The notes under the pieces are model-generated. The model did not search any database. It was not told the origin of the DNA and was given only the letters and a program-made list of their open reading frames with translations. A DNA stretch of 64,000 nucleotides from Lindgomyces ingoldianus (Eukaryota > Ascomycota > Dothideomycetes > Pleosporales > Lindgomycetaceae), in contig NW_022985172.1 of NCBI RefSeq assembly GCF_010093535.1, positions 511,646 to 575,645 on the forward strand, in the 5' to 3' direction. This document shows positions 32,308-44,200 of the stretch, piece after piece (position 1 is the first letter of the stretch; each line of letters opens with the position of its first letter). A program made the position numbers and the translations under genes.

Positions 32308-34206
32308 CTACACCCCGTCACCATTTGTCCCAACAAACCCATCAGCAAGCCCCATGCCCATCCGTAGGAATTGGTCTTGGTGGTTCTCGATACCCTCCAT
32401 GGGTATCATGCCACTAGCACTCATGCCATGCGTCTCCATAAGCACCTGTGAGGTCCTTCGCGAGGAAGCTGCAGACCCCATGTGTGTCGGATGCGGGGAC
32501 AATTGCTGATGCTGGTGGTGATGTTGGTTCCGGCTCTGGTTCATGTGCTGGCGGGCCCATGCCTGAGCTTGGGCCTGAGCCTGAGCTTGTGCTTGTGCTT
32601 GTGCTTGTGCTTGCGCTTGTGCTTGTGCTTGTGCTTGGGCCTGAGCATGTGCGTGTGCCTGCGCTTGGGCCTGGGCATGCATCTGGGAGGGATGGATGGG
32701 TGTAGGTTGGAGAGGTAAGCCGTGGTGGCGATTGTTGAGTGCGTTCCCGTGGGGTTGAGTGCCGATTGAGCCTTCGTCTGATGCGACTTCAGCGTCGATG
32801 TCATCAGGGTCATCGTCTTCCCCTTCGGCATCGGCTTGGTCGCTGCTTGCTTCGGTGCCGTTGGTCGTGGGCGGTGCCGAGTAGGGATTCGACGGAATCT
32901 TCGCACTGGCATCTTGGCCGGCGCCATTGATCCCAGAAAGAGATTGCGCGGGAATGTTGGCTACGGAGAAACTTCTCGCACCCGTGCTGGGCAATGGCTT
33001 TTGCGCAGCCATGCCCGTCGAAGCGTTCTTGTTTTCCCGCACAATGTTCTTCCACTTCTCGATGAGACGGTCGTAATCCCAATTCCGAAAGTCCATGCCG
33101 TGTTTCCCAAGCTCCGTGACCGCCTCGGGACTGACATGGAAGTTGACCGGGGATAACTCTGGGGCGCCCAATGACCACCGACGTGCCTTCAGCTGTTCGG
33201 TCTCGCGCTGAGCATGCTTCAGGGTCACTTCGACGTCGCGACGAATGTCATTGGCGCGGGCATATGAGCGCAACACCTCCAGCTGCCACGCCTCCTGCCG
33301 TTGCTTGTCGGTCAGGGTGGACCAGTGATTGTAGGCATCGGCGAGGTGGCAGAACAGCTTCTGCGGGTCGGGGTCGAAGAGGGGAGGAGAGGGGAGGGGC
33401 GAATTGCAGGCGGAGGACGAGTTCGAGGTGGTGCCCCGGGGATAGAGCTGGTTGATCTGACGCTGCCGTTGGTGTGCCAGGAGCCGCTCGCGCACCTGCC
33501 GATTGAGGGCATCGAACTGCTTCTGGCCCGGGGGGCTGATGGACCAGGACTCGCTGGTGGGAAACGGGGTCGGGGAGAAGAGCGTCGAGGGCGCTGGCAG
33601 GATGTGCAGACAAAGGCTGGGGAAGTTGAGCGTGTAGGGGTCGAAGTCGAAGAGCCCTAGACCTGATGCTTTCGCGCTGGCTTCCCTCATGCTCTTCAGC
33701 AGCTCCCGCAGCGCCATCTCCGTGGCCTTGGCCGTCTCCATCTCCTCAGACATCTTCTGCCGCTGGTCCAGGTCCGACTTCTGCATGTGTCGCGATATGT
33801 CCCTCCTCACTTCGGGGGTGCGAGCCCCAATTGCGCGCGACGGCAATGGCATGCCAATGCTGCCACTGTCGCCTTGCTCCCCCGGAGAATGCACAATGAC
33901 AGGTGACCCCTCTCCCGTCACCGACTGGTTGTTGTTCGACACGGGCGTGCCCAGTTCCTTCTTGATCGAGGCTGACGTCCTGGCCTGCCTCCGCGTGATC
34001 CCGCCCCGGATCTTCCGAATCTCCTCCACCACATGCACTCCATCCGGCGCTTTGGGGTTCTTCTGGCGTATGTACAGGTCGAGGTGACGCCCCAGAGACG
34101 ACGACGTGAATGCCTGGCCGCAGAACGGGCAGCTCTTGTCCTTGGGAGCCTTGAGCGGCTGGGGTTCCGAATTGGAGCGAGGGGTAGCTGTGGACGAGTC
34201 GGCCAT
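32308..34206 (-). CDS. Zinc-finger-like protein with Ala-Gln tract
   Basis: A 632-residue single-exon protein from the ATG at 34206. Near the N-terminus KSCPFCGQAFTSSSLGRHLD gives a CxxC...H arrangement like a UBZ/C2H2-type finger, but the place where the fourth ligand would sit is occupied by tyrosine (HLDLYI). It is followed by PKAPDGVHVVEEIRKIRGGI. The middle (about residues 170-420) is helical, with LFCHLADAYNHWSTLTDKQR and MDFRNWDYDRLIEKWKNIV as candidate folded segments. Then come an acidic stretch and a run of alternating Ala and Gln with some His near residue 530. The layout suggests a nuclear protein of filamentous fungi with unknown role. Confidence 0.75.
   Translation of the reverse strand: MADSSTATPRSNSEPQPLKAPKDKSCPFCGQAFTSSSLGRHLDLYIRQKNPKAPDGVHVVEEIRKIRGGITRRQARTSASIKKELGTPVSNNNQSVTGEGSPVIVHSPGEQGDSGSIGMPLPSRAIGARTPEVRRDISRHMQKSDLDQRQKMSEEMETAKATEMALRELLKSMREASAKASGLGLFDFDPYTLNFPSLCLHILPAPSTLFSPTPFPTSESWSISPPGQKQFDALNRQVRERLLAHQRQRQINQLYPRGTTSNSSSACNSPLPSPPLFDPDPQKLFCHLADAYNHWSTLTDKQRQEAWQLEVLRSYARANDIRRDVEVTLKHAQRETEQLKARRWSLGAPELSPVNFHVSPEAVTELGKHGMDFRNWDYDRLIEKWKNIVRENKNASTGMAAQKPLPSTGARSFSVANIPAQSLSGINGAGQDASAKIPSNPYSAPPTTNGTEASSDQADAEGEDDDPDDIDAEVASDEGSIGTQPHGNALNNRHHGLPLQPTPIHPSQMHAQAQAQAHAHAQAQAQAQAQAQAQAQAQAQAQAQAQAQAWARQHMNQSRNQHHHQHQQLSPHPTHMGSAASSRRTSQVLMETHGMSASGMIPMEGIENHQDQFLRMGMGLADGFVGTNGDGV
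32561..32683 (-). repeat. Hexanucleotide repeat coding for Ala-Gln
   Basis: Run of GCTTGT-type six-base units (plus-strand view) coding for alternating Ala-Gln with occasional Ala-His in the zinc-finger-like protein. Likely to vary in length between strains. Confidence 0.9.
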
Positions 34207-34652
34207 GGCCCATCTGGTGTGCGGGTGGGCAGATCTGAAACGAAACGAGCGGCTGGTGTCAAAGCGACCTGCAGTGCAAAAGCGGGCAACAAAGAATTAA
34301 GGCATGATTATTACAACGGTCTGGTATAATCGAAAGGAGACCTCGGGCATCGTGGAGCGCCGCAAAAGGAGTCACTCGGGAGGAACGCGCAACGTCGACA
34401 ACAACAATATTACTACTGCTTGGCAGCACCCTCTTGCCCCTAAAAAATGGGCTCTCCCCTGGGAGGTTCCACGCTGGCCCTGCGGACTTGGGGACGCCAA
34501 CCGCGCATGGGCCCTCGCGGGAAGCACCCGCCCGCAAAACCCTTGGAAATTGGTCCAAACGCACACAAGACTTTGGTTTAGAACCCTAAAACTCCATCTG
34601 AACTGTTCTGGGGAGCTGTCGCTCGTCTCAGTTGCTCCTGTCGTCTCGTGTG
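34207..34652. other. Intergenic, upstream of zinc-finger-like gene
   Basis: Upstream region of the zinc-finger-like gene and 3' flank of the ABC-F gene. No gene seen. Confidence 0.45.
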
Positions 34653-37089
34653 CTATGCAGCCTGCTTCTTCTCCAGCTTCGCCGCCGTCCGCGACGCAAT
34701 TTCCTCGTACTGCTCCATCCCTCCATCCACTCTCTTCAATTGGCCCTTGACGAGGCGAAAGACGGTTCCTGCTGGTGCCCCTGTCTCTTCCTCTTCCTCG
34801 GATTCCTCCTCTTCTGGACCCTCGCCCGCCTGAACCCCTGGCGCTAGCTTGTACGGGCTCTCCCCTTCAACCACGGTCCTAATACACACGTCAATCGTCA
34901 TATCACAAAAGCAATTTGGCGGGCGTGGTACCTCATGAAAAAGCGGTCGTGAGTGACAACTAGCACCGCTCCCTCGTATTCCCGCAGTGCATTTACGAGG
35001 CTAAGGATGGTGTCGGCGTCGAGGTGCGTTGTCACTTCATCTAAGGGTCTCGTAATTAGCTTGTCAAAATCGAGATCGCAGGTGTCATTTGTGCGATACC
35101 TAGAATCAGCAGCTGAGGCGGCGGCCACAAAAGCTTCGCCAGTGCAAGTCGCACTTTCTGCCCCCCAGACAATAGCCCAAGTGGAACGTCTGACGCTGTC
35201 GGACCCTGCAGTCCAAGTGACCCCAAAATCTGACGAGCGTCTTTCTCTGTCATCTCATCTCCAGCAGCCTCTATTAAATGTGACAGTGCCGTCAGGTTGG
35301 GACTCTGTGCCGCAATTGCAGCAATCTCCTCCACCGATTCCTGGGAAAAGCGCCCGAACTTCGCACGGGGGTGTCTACTGATAGTGCCTTTCGTCGGAGT
35401 GAGTCCTCCGACTCCATCATCTCCGCCGCCCATGATGAGAGATACCAATGTCGTTTTCCCAGATCCATTAAGCCCAGCTAGTCCCACTCTCGCTCCAGGA
35501 TGGATAGTCAAATCAATATCAACCAATACTGGTGCGCTCCTCCGACTTGGATAGGAAAAACACACCTTCTCCAATGTCACCAAAGCTCCTGGGAATCGAA
35601 GATCTGGCGGTTGTTTTGGAAAAGCCATCTTGACCGGAGGATCAAAGTCCGGAATCTCAATATCCGCCCTTACACTTAAATGGTATCCAGGCAAATCACG
35701 ATTTAGCTTGAATCTTCCTCCCTTTTGGTTAACCTCCATTCCCATCCGCTCGTCCAATTTCTTCTTTCGTGATGCTGCTTGTTTCAATTTCTTATCGTCA
35801 CCTCTCTCTTTTGCAGCTTTGATATTGCCCTGGACTGTTTTTTCCATGTGCTTCTTCTGTCTTTCCTGCGCCTCTTTCATCTTCGTCATGTAACGCGTCT
35901 TCTTCTGTCGTTCTCGCTCGTAAAGGCTGAGGTTTCCACGGAATTTCTCCAGAATCTGATGGCGAAGCATGATCAGCTCCTCTGCCACTGCGTCCCCGAA
36001 ATCCCGATCGTGGGTGGTGATGAGGACTGTAGTCTGTGTCAGGTTCTGGATATAGCTCTGCAGCCATATAATCGACGGAAGATCCAGGAAGTTCGTCGGC
36101 TCGTCCAGAAGAAGAACATCCGCATATTGGCAAAGTGCGCATGCAAGATCGCAGCGAGTCTTCCATCCTCCGGAAAGTCTCGAAATCGGCTTATCAATGA
36201 CGACTTCCTTAAAACCCAAACCAAGCAACACACTCCTCGCTTTAGCCTCTGCTTGGGAAGCGTCTATAAGCTCGAGTACGGTCTGCACATTCGCCAACAT
36301 ATCCGCCGCCGCCTGCGTCTCTTCGCTCAGCTTCGCCGGTTCAATCTCGCTTTCATGCTGCTCCAACCTCTCTTTCGACTCTTCAAACCTCTCCTCCAAT
36401 TTAATCAACTCTTTCCTTGCCTGCTTTCCCCGCGCTCCACTTCTCCTTTCCGCAATCCGATGCGCCTCTTTCAACTGCACGCCCAGTCTCTCATGACCAA
36501 TCTTCCTAAACGCTCTCACAGGCGCAAGAGGATCACTCGGGTGTTCAACTGCTGGCTCTAACACCCTAACTTCCCGCATATACCGCTCTCGCACTCGATC
36601 GCTCCTCACAACATGCTGCAGCACTGTCTCGTCTTCAAGCTTCAGCCCGCCGAGCTCATCTTCGAACGTATCTCTCGTTTGCCCAAGTAGCAAAATCCTC
36701 GTGCTCCACGGGATGCCTGGAATAAGGCCATCCGCAATCGCTTTCAGAAGCGTAGATTTTCCCGTCCCGTTGCGGCCAACAAGGACATAATGGCGTCCTT
36801 CGACGAGATGCAATAATGCATGAGACAGCAGTTCACGGTTTGCGACGCTGATAGATAGGTCTTTGATGAGGATCTATTTCCCAGATGTTAGTTGCTATTG
36901 CACCCGCGATGTTGGTGTTGAGTAGATGGAAGCTGAGTGAGATATATATACCTCCTTTGACGCAGGTGCATCTACAGCATCAAGCGCATACCGACTCTGC
37001 TGCGCCGTGACTGTGATATGGCCGCCACCGGGATGCTCCTCCACGTTGGCACCAGCATCTTTAACTGTTTCTTTGCCTTTGCGGACCAT
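34653..37089 (-). CDS. ABC-F ATPase (soluble, twin nucleotide-binding domains)
   Basis: Four exons (36952-37089, 35100-36873, 34932-35040, 34653-34878) give 748 residues in frame. The first ABC domain has Walker A GRNGTGKST (79-87), signature LSGGWKTRC and Walker B VLLLDEPTNFLDL. A charged linker follows, rich in Lys/Glu (KKTRYMTKMKEAQERQKKHM), typical of the ABC-F P-site linker region. The second domain has Walker A GLNGSGKTT, signature LSGGQKVRLALAKLL and Walker B LLILDEVTTHLD, the last restored only by splicing. There are no membrane helices, so this is not a transporter. ABC-F proteins work on ribosomes in translation or ribosome assembly. It is not clearly Gcn20, Arb1 or New1; the acidic insert (EEEESEEEEE) near the C-terminus is distinctive. 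Confidence 0.9.
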
Positions 37090-38234
37090 CGCTGGCTGCA
37101 CCTCTTAGACGCCCCTATAAAAAGTGCAATGTGGATCCCGCTTGCAAAACAAATAAATCAAGTGAAATGGGCTACAGAAGTAGCAAGAAATTCAAATGTA
37201 AAGAGTTAATTGCGACGACAAAGTTGATATAAAAAGGAACCCAACCTTTAAGCTGCATCCAAAAATGGCTGGTGCAATTGTTAGGTTTGAATGCGAGGGT
37301 GGGTATGCCAAGGCGGAAACCAACGTAAGCTCAAGATGAGTCGAAATGACGGAATGTGTCGATGCTGTGATTCACTTTAACACGCAGTGGCGACTCAGGC
37401 AAAAAAGGTGCTGGTGGGCTGCTTGTGGAGGCGTGGGTGGCAGGTGGCACACTTACACCGCCACGGTGGGGTTGAGCTTGCGACAGGTGCTGCGATACTT
37501 TTTGTTATCGCTGACTATGGGATATTATTCGGGACGGTTTGGTGGATTAAATCTATCGCTAGCGTTAGAGAGAATGTGAACATGATGTCAACGTCTGTCC
37601 TAAATTATGTCTTTTGTTATGCTCCACACTAAGAGCGGTATTTCCTGCTCTGTATGTAGCTAAATACCCGCGTGTTGAAAGTATTTTAATTGAATACGGC
37701 ATATCGAGTAGCTTCAATGTAACTAGTCGCGAGGACTACCATGAAAAAAGAAGACCCACAAAGCAACCACCCATGTCATGTATATTGCGAATAATCCCCG
37801 TGGGCATGCAAAACTCTGGCTCTCTCAGAAACACGCGTTCCCGTCCCGTCCCGTCCCACTTAGCCTACGAAATATATGTTTGGGTATCAACTATACCTTG
37901 GACAACTCCCCAACTAGGAAACCCCTTCCGCAAGATCTAGCCTATCTCTCTGAGTAGAGCCTCATTGAAAGGGAACGATGTAGTTGTGCGCGTAGAGCCT
38001 AGTGAATTTGAAGAAGGCCGTCCTAGAGGTCGATAACAATCACGGCATACAGTAGTACAATCGACAAGTACCAGCATCAGTCCCAATTGCAAACAGCAGG
38101 ATACACAAAATCATGAGGGAGGGCTCCGACAGGAAGAAAGTTGCGCCTCTCTCCTTTCCAAAAATTTGTCTGATTTCTTCCGTCGAATCAATAGTAAAGA
38201 GCAAAGAATTGTTTAGTTTGATGCCAACAAACAT
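37090..38234. other. Intergenic, nothing identified
   Basis: Upstream region of the ABC-F gene. Includes a short CCCGT run near 37840-37860. A frame at 38040-38234 directly follows the small MAGFGFSI frame but shows no domain. Confidence 0.4.
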
Positions 38235-38375
38235 TTAGCCTCTAGGTATGTTGTCATCTTCCTTCGGCATTCTTCTGCCAGGAAAATTCTCGATCCGATC
38301 TAGGTGAGGATGGGTATTCAGAGCGAAGTTACCAACGAGGACAATTTCATTTATTGAGAAGCCAAACCCTGCCAT
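38235..38375 (-). pseudogene. Fragment starting with a STAND-type N-terminal motif
   Basis: A 46-residue frame beginning MAGFGFSINEIVLVG, whose first eight residues are identical to those of the Hsp40-fusion protein encoded 350 bases upstream on the same strand (MAGFGFSISDILALS). Similarity fades after about 15 residues and a stop follows. A possible splice donor (GTAACT) lies right after GTCCTCGTTG, so it could instead be the first exon of a small gene whose remainder I cannot place. Either a decayed paralogue or a free-standing short relative of the fusion's N-terminal domain. Confidence 0.4.
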
Positions 38376-38726
38376 TGCCGCCAGAGTACCACTTTACTAT
38401 GGGCTCTGTAGGATCATTGAGAGAAGCATCGTAGAGCGAGAAGGTTGGGTGACGATGAGGCAATGACAAGGCTAATTTGTGTCTTGAACACCTACTGCTG
38501 GAAAGTTGGCCCAGCCCAGCGGTTCGCCAATCGATTGGTGGATACCCTCGCCAATCCTCCCCCGGCAAGCAGGCCAGCCTATCCCCCCAAGTACAGACAA
38601 CAGCTCTAGGCACTATAATTCGTCCCGGACCGTAATAGATGGTAATAACCACAATGCAGTGAATATCTACACACAGGAGTGGAATAAATGGGAAGCGTAG
38701 CGGCAGCAAGACTGACTGGGAGCTCG

Positions 38727-41270
38727 CTATCTTGAGGTGAGAAGATACAGTTTGATTTCTCGGTTTGAATGCTCAAGGATATCAATAAAGCTTTCCTTCT
38801 GATCTTCAGCTAACCTCAATGACGGTGGAAAGGCAAGATCCCAAGTAATGCAGAGGTCACCATGTTCCGTCGGGTTTGTCTGCTTGGGCATTCCAAGAGC
38901 TTTAAAACCACCCTCAGATAAAGAAGTTGGGCCATCCGCAGACATTTGTATTGTCACGCCAAACAAACCGAACGTCTTTTGCCAGCCGTTGAGGAGTTCA
39001 TCCAGACTGAGTGTTAGTGTGAGGTCAAGGTCATCGCCATTTCTCCGGAAATAGGGGTGTGGGACCTGAACCCTAGTCAATATTGAAAAGATAAGGATAC
39101 GGTGCGGTTATGTGAGTAATCCTGCACTCGCTCCCTGGACGATGAATTTGATGGCTGGTAATCCTATCCCAAGGTTCTGAACAGGAAGCTTGGAACCATC
39201 TTGAGCACCTGGCCATACTGTAGTACTAATGACCTTCTCCTCAGCTGCTAGATTTCCGGTAGTCTGTTCATAGAAAAGCTTTGTGATCTTGATTTTCTTG
39301 GTCGCTCCGGAGAACAATTCTTCTAAGGTAAAAGGTATTGGCTCTTCCATAGTTGCATTTTCCAGCTCCCACGGTTGAAGTGCGACTGTATACAGCTCAG
39401 ATTCGTAAGAAAGTTTAGGCGGGGAAGGAGTTGATGGCGTCCAGTCTGTGGGAAGTGGGAGTGGTTGCGGTAGAGGTGGTGGGAGAGGGAAGTAAGGGGG
39501 TGGCGGAAATGCGAAGGGAATACTAGTCTCGCTGGAAGGGCGAGGCCTTGTGCTTCTACTGTTCCCCCAAATTTCCCGAATCCCCAACACCTGGGGCTTA
39601 CGACGGGACTTTCTGGGTTTGGGGACTGCACATTCACACACTCGTTAGCTTTGCCCTCTTACGAGCCATAATCACCTACACATACAAGATATCGACTCCT
39701 TTGCTTGGCTTTTGTACAACCTGGACTGGTCAGATGGTCTAGGAACCAACAAGTCAAAGAACTCGATCGGCCGGGAGGGTGCCGACCGTTGTTTAATGTT
39801 GACCAGAGATGGTGGTGGTAGAGGAGGAGGAGGAGGAGGAGGAGGAGGCGGCCCACATTTTAGACCCATAATAAACTCGTCTAGTTGTATTGGAGGAGGA
39901 AGAGGTGTTGATGCTGTTACTGGTGACAGGTTTAGATCCCTACTGGTCTTGGCTGGTCGTATCTCGTAATAATAACTACCAGTGGCTTTCCTTTGCTCGG
40001 GAGACATGTCATGATTCCTCCTAGCTGTGGCCGGATTTCTAGGGGTTACGGTGTTGTCCCTTCGTTGTGTTAGCTTATTAGAGGGATATGTGTGCACGGA
40101 TATGCCTGACAGGTCTTGTTTATTGATATTCCGTAGAGAGAATGTATGTTCAGAGGTGTCGAAATGGTTTTTGTAGTGGCACTTATCATCTTCATCAAAA
40201 CGGTCCTCGTCTGTGGGGTTTGGATTTGGGGTTTTTTGTGGAGGTTGTTGGCTTCTACTGTCTGATCTGGAAGTCTCAATAAAAGGGCTGCGGACACACT
40301 CTCTCATGTTACCCTTTTCATTGTCACCAATCCCCTGGTGAGGTCTTATTGACGTCGCTCCTGTCACATGGATTTGCATCCGCGATGGGGAGCTTCTATC
40401 TCTGCTCGGGGCTTCTGTCTCTGTTAATGGAGATTGAGCTGTAGAAATACTTTCAGTCTGGCAAGTTGGAATTTTCTGGGACGAAGAGTCGTCGGCATGG
40501 TCGATGGGAATGACTGCGTTTGACACCAGACCCGGCTGCTGTGCGGGATCGGATAAGACACTGGCCTTGGAATACCCTGCGTCTTGAAGTGCTGACACCC
40601 ATTCCGCTATTTCATCTCTGTTTTCTTCGATGTCCACTTCTGTAATGTTGTCATCGACCAGCTCTTTCTCCAAATCGCCTATGTTAGCCAGCAGATTTGG
40701 GTCTCTTCTCCCTGCAAGTACATCCTGATGGATACTGTTTAGCTTTGCCTTTATCTCGCCGAGTGCAAAAGTTGTTTTTTCACTAGCTAATTCGATCCGT
40801 GCTAGGGAGTTATTATGAAGCTGAGTTAAGAAGAGATTCAGCTTTTGAGAATGCCTCACAAGCTTCCCTCTAATCTCTGCTTGTTTATGGGCCGTGAATG
40901 CTAATCTGTCTCGGAATCTTGGATCGGTTGTTTTCAGGGATTTAAAACTGGTAAGGACCATTTCGAGGTCTTGTAGGTCTGATTTGCAAGATTGCGTGAG
41001 AAGTGTTAGCTCGCGCTGCTGTGTAGGGCTTGAACGGTGGGCTAGCGAGTTCGAATTGCCGACTTCATCATTCAACTCGTGGAGAGCAGTTTGAAGGGAA
41101 TTTACTACAGCACGGTCAGCGCGTGTAAAACTTCGATTTTCTGCCTCTATCGCACCATCGGTTGTGATGGATTTGAAGTCTTCACCAGCATGCTTGCTAG
41201 ACTTGTAGACATTCCAAGCTATGTCGCTGAGGGCTAGGATATCACTTATCGAGAAGCCAAACCCAGCCAT
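38727..41270 (-). CDS. STAND-type N-domain fused to Hsp40 C-terminal domains
   Basis: Three exons (39680-41270, 39132-39625, 38727-39065) give 807 residues. Residues 1 to about 220 start MAGFGFSISDILALSDIAW and continue as amphipathic helices, like the N-terminal domain in front of many fungal STAND/ankyrin proteins. Residues about 260-600 are disordered, with a run of ten prolines and a second Pro-rich stretch. Residues about 623-700 match DnaJ CTD-I (PIPFTLEELFSGATKKIKI) and 700-790 CTD-II (PHPYFRRNGDDLDLTLTLSL), the parts of class II Hsp40s that bind unfolded protein. There is no J domain, HPD motif or Gly/Phe region, so it cannot drive Hsp70 in the usual way. Intron 1 is GT-AG with a GCTAAC branch; intron 2 needs a GC donor. 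Function is unknown; a chaperone-type sensor linked to a signalling domain is inferred. Confidence 0.7.
39811..39851 (-). repeat. GGT/GGA trinucleotide run coding for polyproline
   Basis: Plus-strand GGTGGT then GGAGGA repeats; on the coding strand they give the polyproline stretch of the Hsp40-fusion protein. Confidence 0.9.
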
Positions 41271-44200
41271 CGCTGCTCGCTATGCGAAGGATAAGCACAT
41301 CCGTAAGGTCTGCGGAGTTTGTTAGGTTCATTGTGAACACTCAAGGCTGAACAGTAAAGAATGACGAGCCTTAGAATCGTGTGATTGAGCCTCGGAAACG
41401 GGGTGTTCCACGCTAGTCCCGTTTGTGTAAGCTAGTTGAACGAGAATTGACTTCCGATCGATAGACCGACCAACAACACTCTCTCCGTTCGAAGCCCTCA
41501 TTCAGAGGAACGAGTCCTACTTTGCTTGATTGCCGAAATAGTGTAAAGAGCCGGCTTGTGAGCAGTATGCAGAGTTCTGCTGAGAGCTTCGACGTGACGG
41601 TGAAGACTGAAAGGGGATACCCAATCTTCGAATCGTCCTCCCTATCTTTCAGAGTATAATCAATCTTCAGGCATGCTCGTTCCTGCCCCCGTACCCACTG
41701 TCGATGAGGCTCTATTTTTTGCGTTACGAGAGCCCAGATTTACCTTCATGAGTTCGCCAAGCTTCCACGAGGTAAGAACATCGTAGACTTACCAGTTAGC
41801 TCCAAACTCTGTCCCTCCATCATAAAGCTCCCTATAATGCCCCGCATCATCGCCATCCTCGATACTCCAACTGCAGCCCTTCTGGCCAATTCATCACTGC
41901 CGAACACTGGAAACGCCAACACAATGTAATATCCTCCCGAGTTCATTGGCAAGGTGTGCAACGATCACTTCTGTGGTGAAGCTGACGAAGCATTTACATC
42001 CCGATGTACACAGGGCGGTCATTGCAACTCGCCGATAGAAGTACGCCAGTTGTCCGCAGACGGTCTTCCTTCATCCGCCTCTGCTCGTGAGAATTGTAGT
42101 GTTGACGGGAATTTTCAGCACTGCCGCTAATTCTTCGCCAAATGCCAGACCACCGATTGGCCGACTAGGTGGGTTGTCGGTGTCAATGGCGAACATCTGG
42201 GCAGGCAACATCTTCGGGTTGTGTTGTCAGGGTCTCGGTAGTAGATTTTCAAAGCTGGATATTTAGTGCATGAATAGGAATCAGATCCGAGGTTTCGATG
42301 TGGCACTCATTCTTTCGGTAGTGGTGATGGTCTGAAGACTGATCAATCTCACTAGTTCACCTGGCGTGGGTCAACTGCAGCCCATCCGACATTGATTATC
42401 TTGGATAGGAAAAAAATGGGCAAATGAAAATATACCATGTTGAACATCTTTCACCATCGGCAAATTTGTGAGAGAAGTATCCACATGCGGCTTTGCTTCG
42501 ATGTACTGGCGCTAAGAAAGAACTTCAGTTCACTGAGCAACCCCGCAATGTCTGTGGCAACAAATACTGGGACGATAAGCCTGAAATTTAGCACGCGTCC
42601 AAGGAAATAAACATATAGATTTCAAGGAGATGGGCAACCGAAAACTCGGATATAGACGCAAGGCTACGGGTTTAGGGGTCTCAGCGACAGTTGAAATCGC
42701 AATACAAAATTCTCAATCGGGACATCTCACGAAACTAATCCGTACTTTGGGCTTCGTCATGTAGCCACATTAGGGCACGCTAAAGGAAAGCAAAGAGCTT
42801 GTAGCTCAAATCTAAAGCACATCTTAAAGCAATAGAAATCTATGCCCTTCCAATGTATATTTTGTATACTTGCAAGCAGAAAAAGCCTTGCAAAGAGACG
42901 CAATCTTTAAGACCTCCCGCAAAAATTTGGGCCGTGCGCAGGCTAAATTTTGAAGGTGGGTGTGACGAAGTGGTTCTGGGTGTTCCCATGCAGGAACCAG
43001 TGCATGCATGTGCAACGAGAATCGGGAACAAAGCTCGCCCGCGTCATCGGAAATAAACAATTCTAACCTCAGCTCTTTTCTCTCGTCAACCGGAAATCAT
43101 CAATCACCTCTCAGCTCAGCTCAGCTCTCTCGGCCCGGTACCGGTACCACTCCCCGAACTCCCCAGCCTCCTTTCTCAGCCCCCAAACCCATCCCGTCCA
43201 TCCTCGTCACGGGATCAACACCCCCCAGACCCCACCCTTGTCCACACCGTCCAAAGTCCCCAAACCCCCATCATAAACGACCACAAAACTCGAGGCTGAG
43301 GTCGCGTGTCCGGGCCAGTAATATCCGCACTCATATTAATATCCCGGAAATGAGATCTCAGCCAGCCAGCCTTGGAAGACCAGTCTGACAGCCAGAACCA
43401 AGACAACAATCACCCATTTCAAGCTGGTCGTTCAAGTGATGGATAATTGACAATTTCGCCTGCGTGTGTGCAAGCCTCGCACGCCTAATACGCTGGACCA
43501 GCGGGCAGCCTCGCGCAGCCCCCTCAGCCCTTGTCTATGATGGCCGCCCACGAGAAAGTGTACAAAAATTGCGGTGCTAAATGCCCCATCCCAGCACCAA
43601 TGGCTGCGCTTCACTTCGGTTGGCCGGGTCGTTGGAAATTCGAAGGGGAACGAGCAACCCCAGACAAGCGCACGAGCACTCAAGACGGAGCGTCGTGACG
43701 AAAAACTACCTTTTGGGATAAGGGCGTAGAAATTTTCGCCAAACGAGGTTGAGATTGTGATTTTCAGTATACCTTTCAAAGTTTCATCTTGCAAAAAGGA
43801 GCTGGGCTGGACCCTTGATGAGTTCGGCAGGTTGGGAGCTCAGATGCGTTCTTGGATATTTGCTTGAATTTCGTGTAGATCGCTATTAAACCAAGAACAA
43901 TAACCAAACCACGCGAACTCCCTTTGAACCAAAGTTCTGTCGCACTGGGAAACGTTACTAGTTTCTGAGTCTTGATCACTTAAATATTCACTGGCACATT
44001 TCATTATCCCCATAGTGTTTGTTTTGTAATTCTTTCATGTTAACTGTTCACAGCTGAACAGCCTGAATACGAGGGGCCTTCATAAACCAGAAACAGGAGG
44101 TTGACAACCACAATTCTCAGCATCGCACCTCCAGATGCCCGACTCTTCATGAATAGCAGTGTTAGCTGGTCTATAATGCCACGCCTCGTCTGAAATCAAC

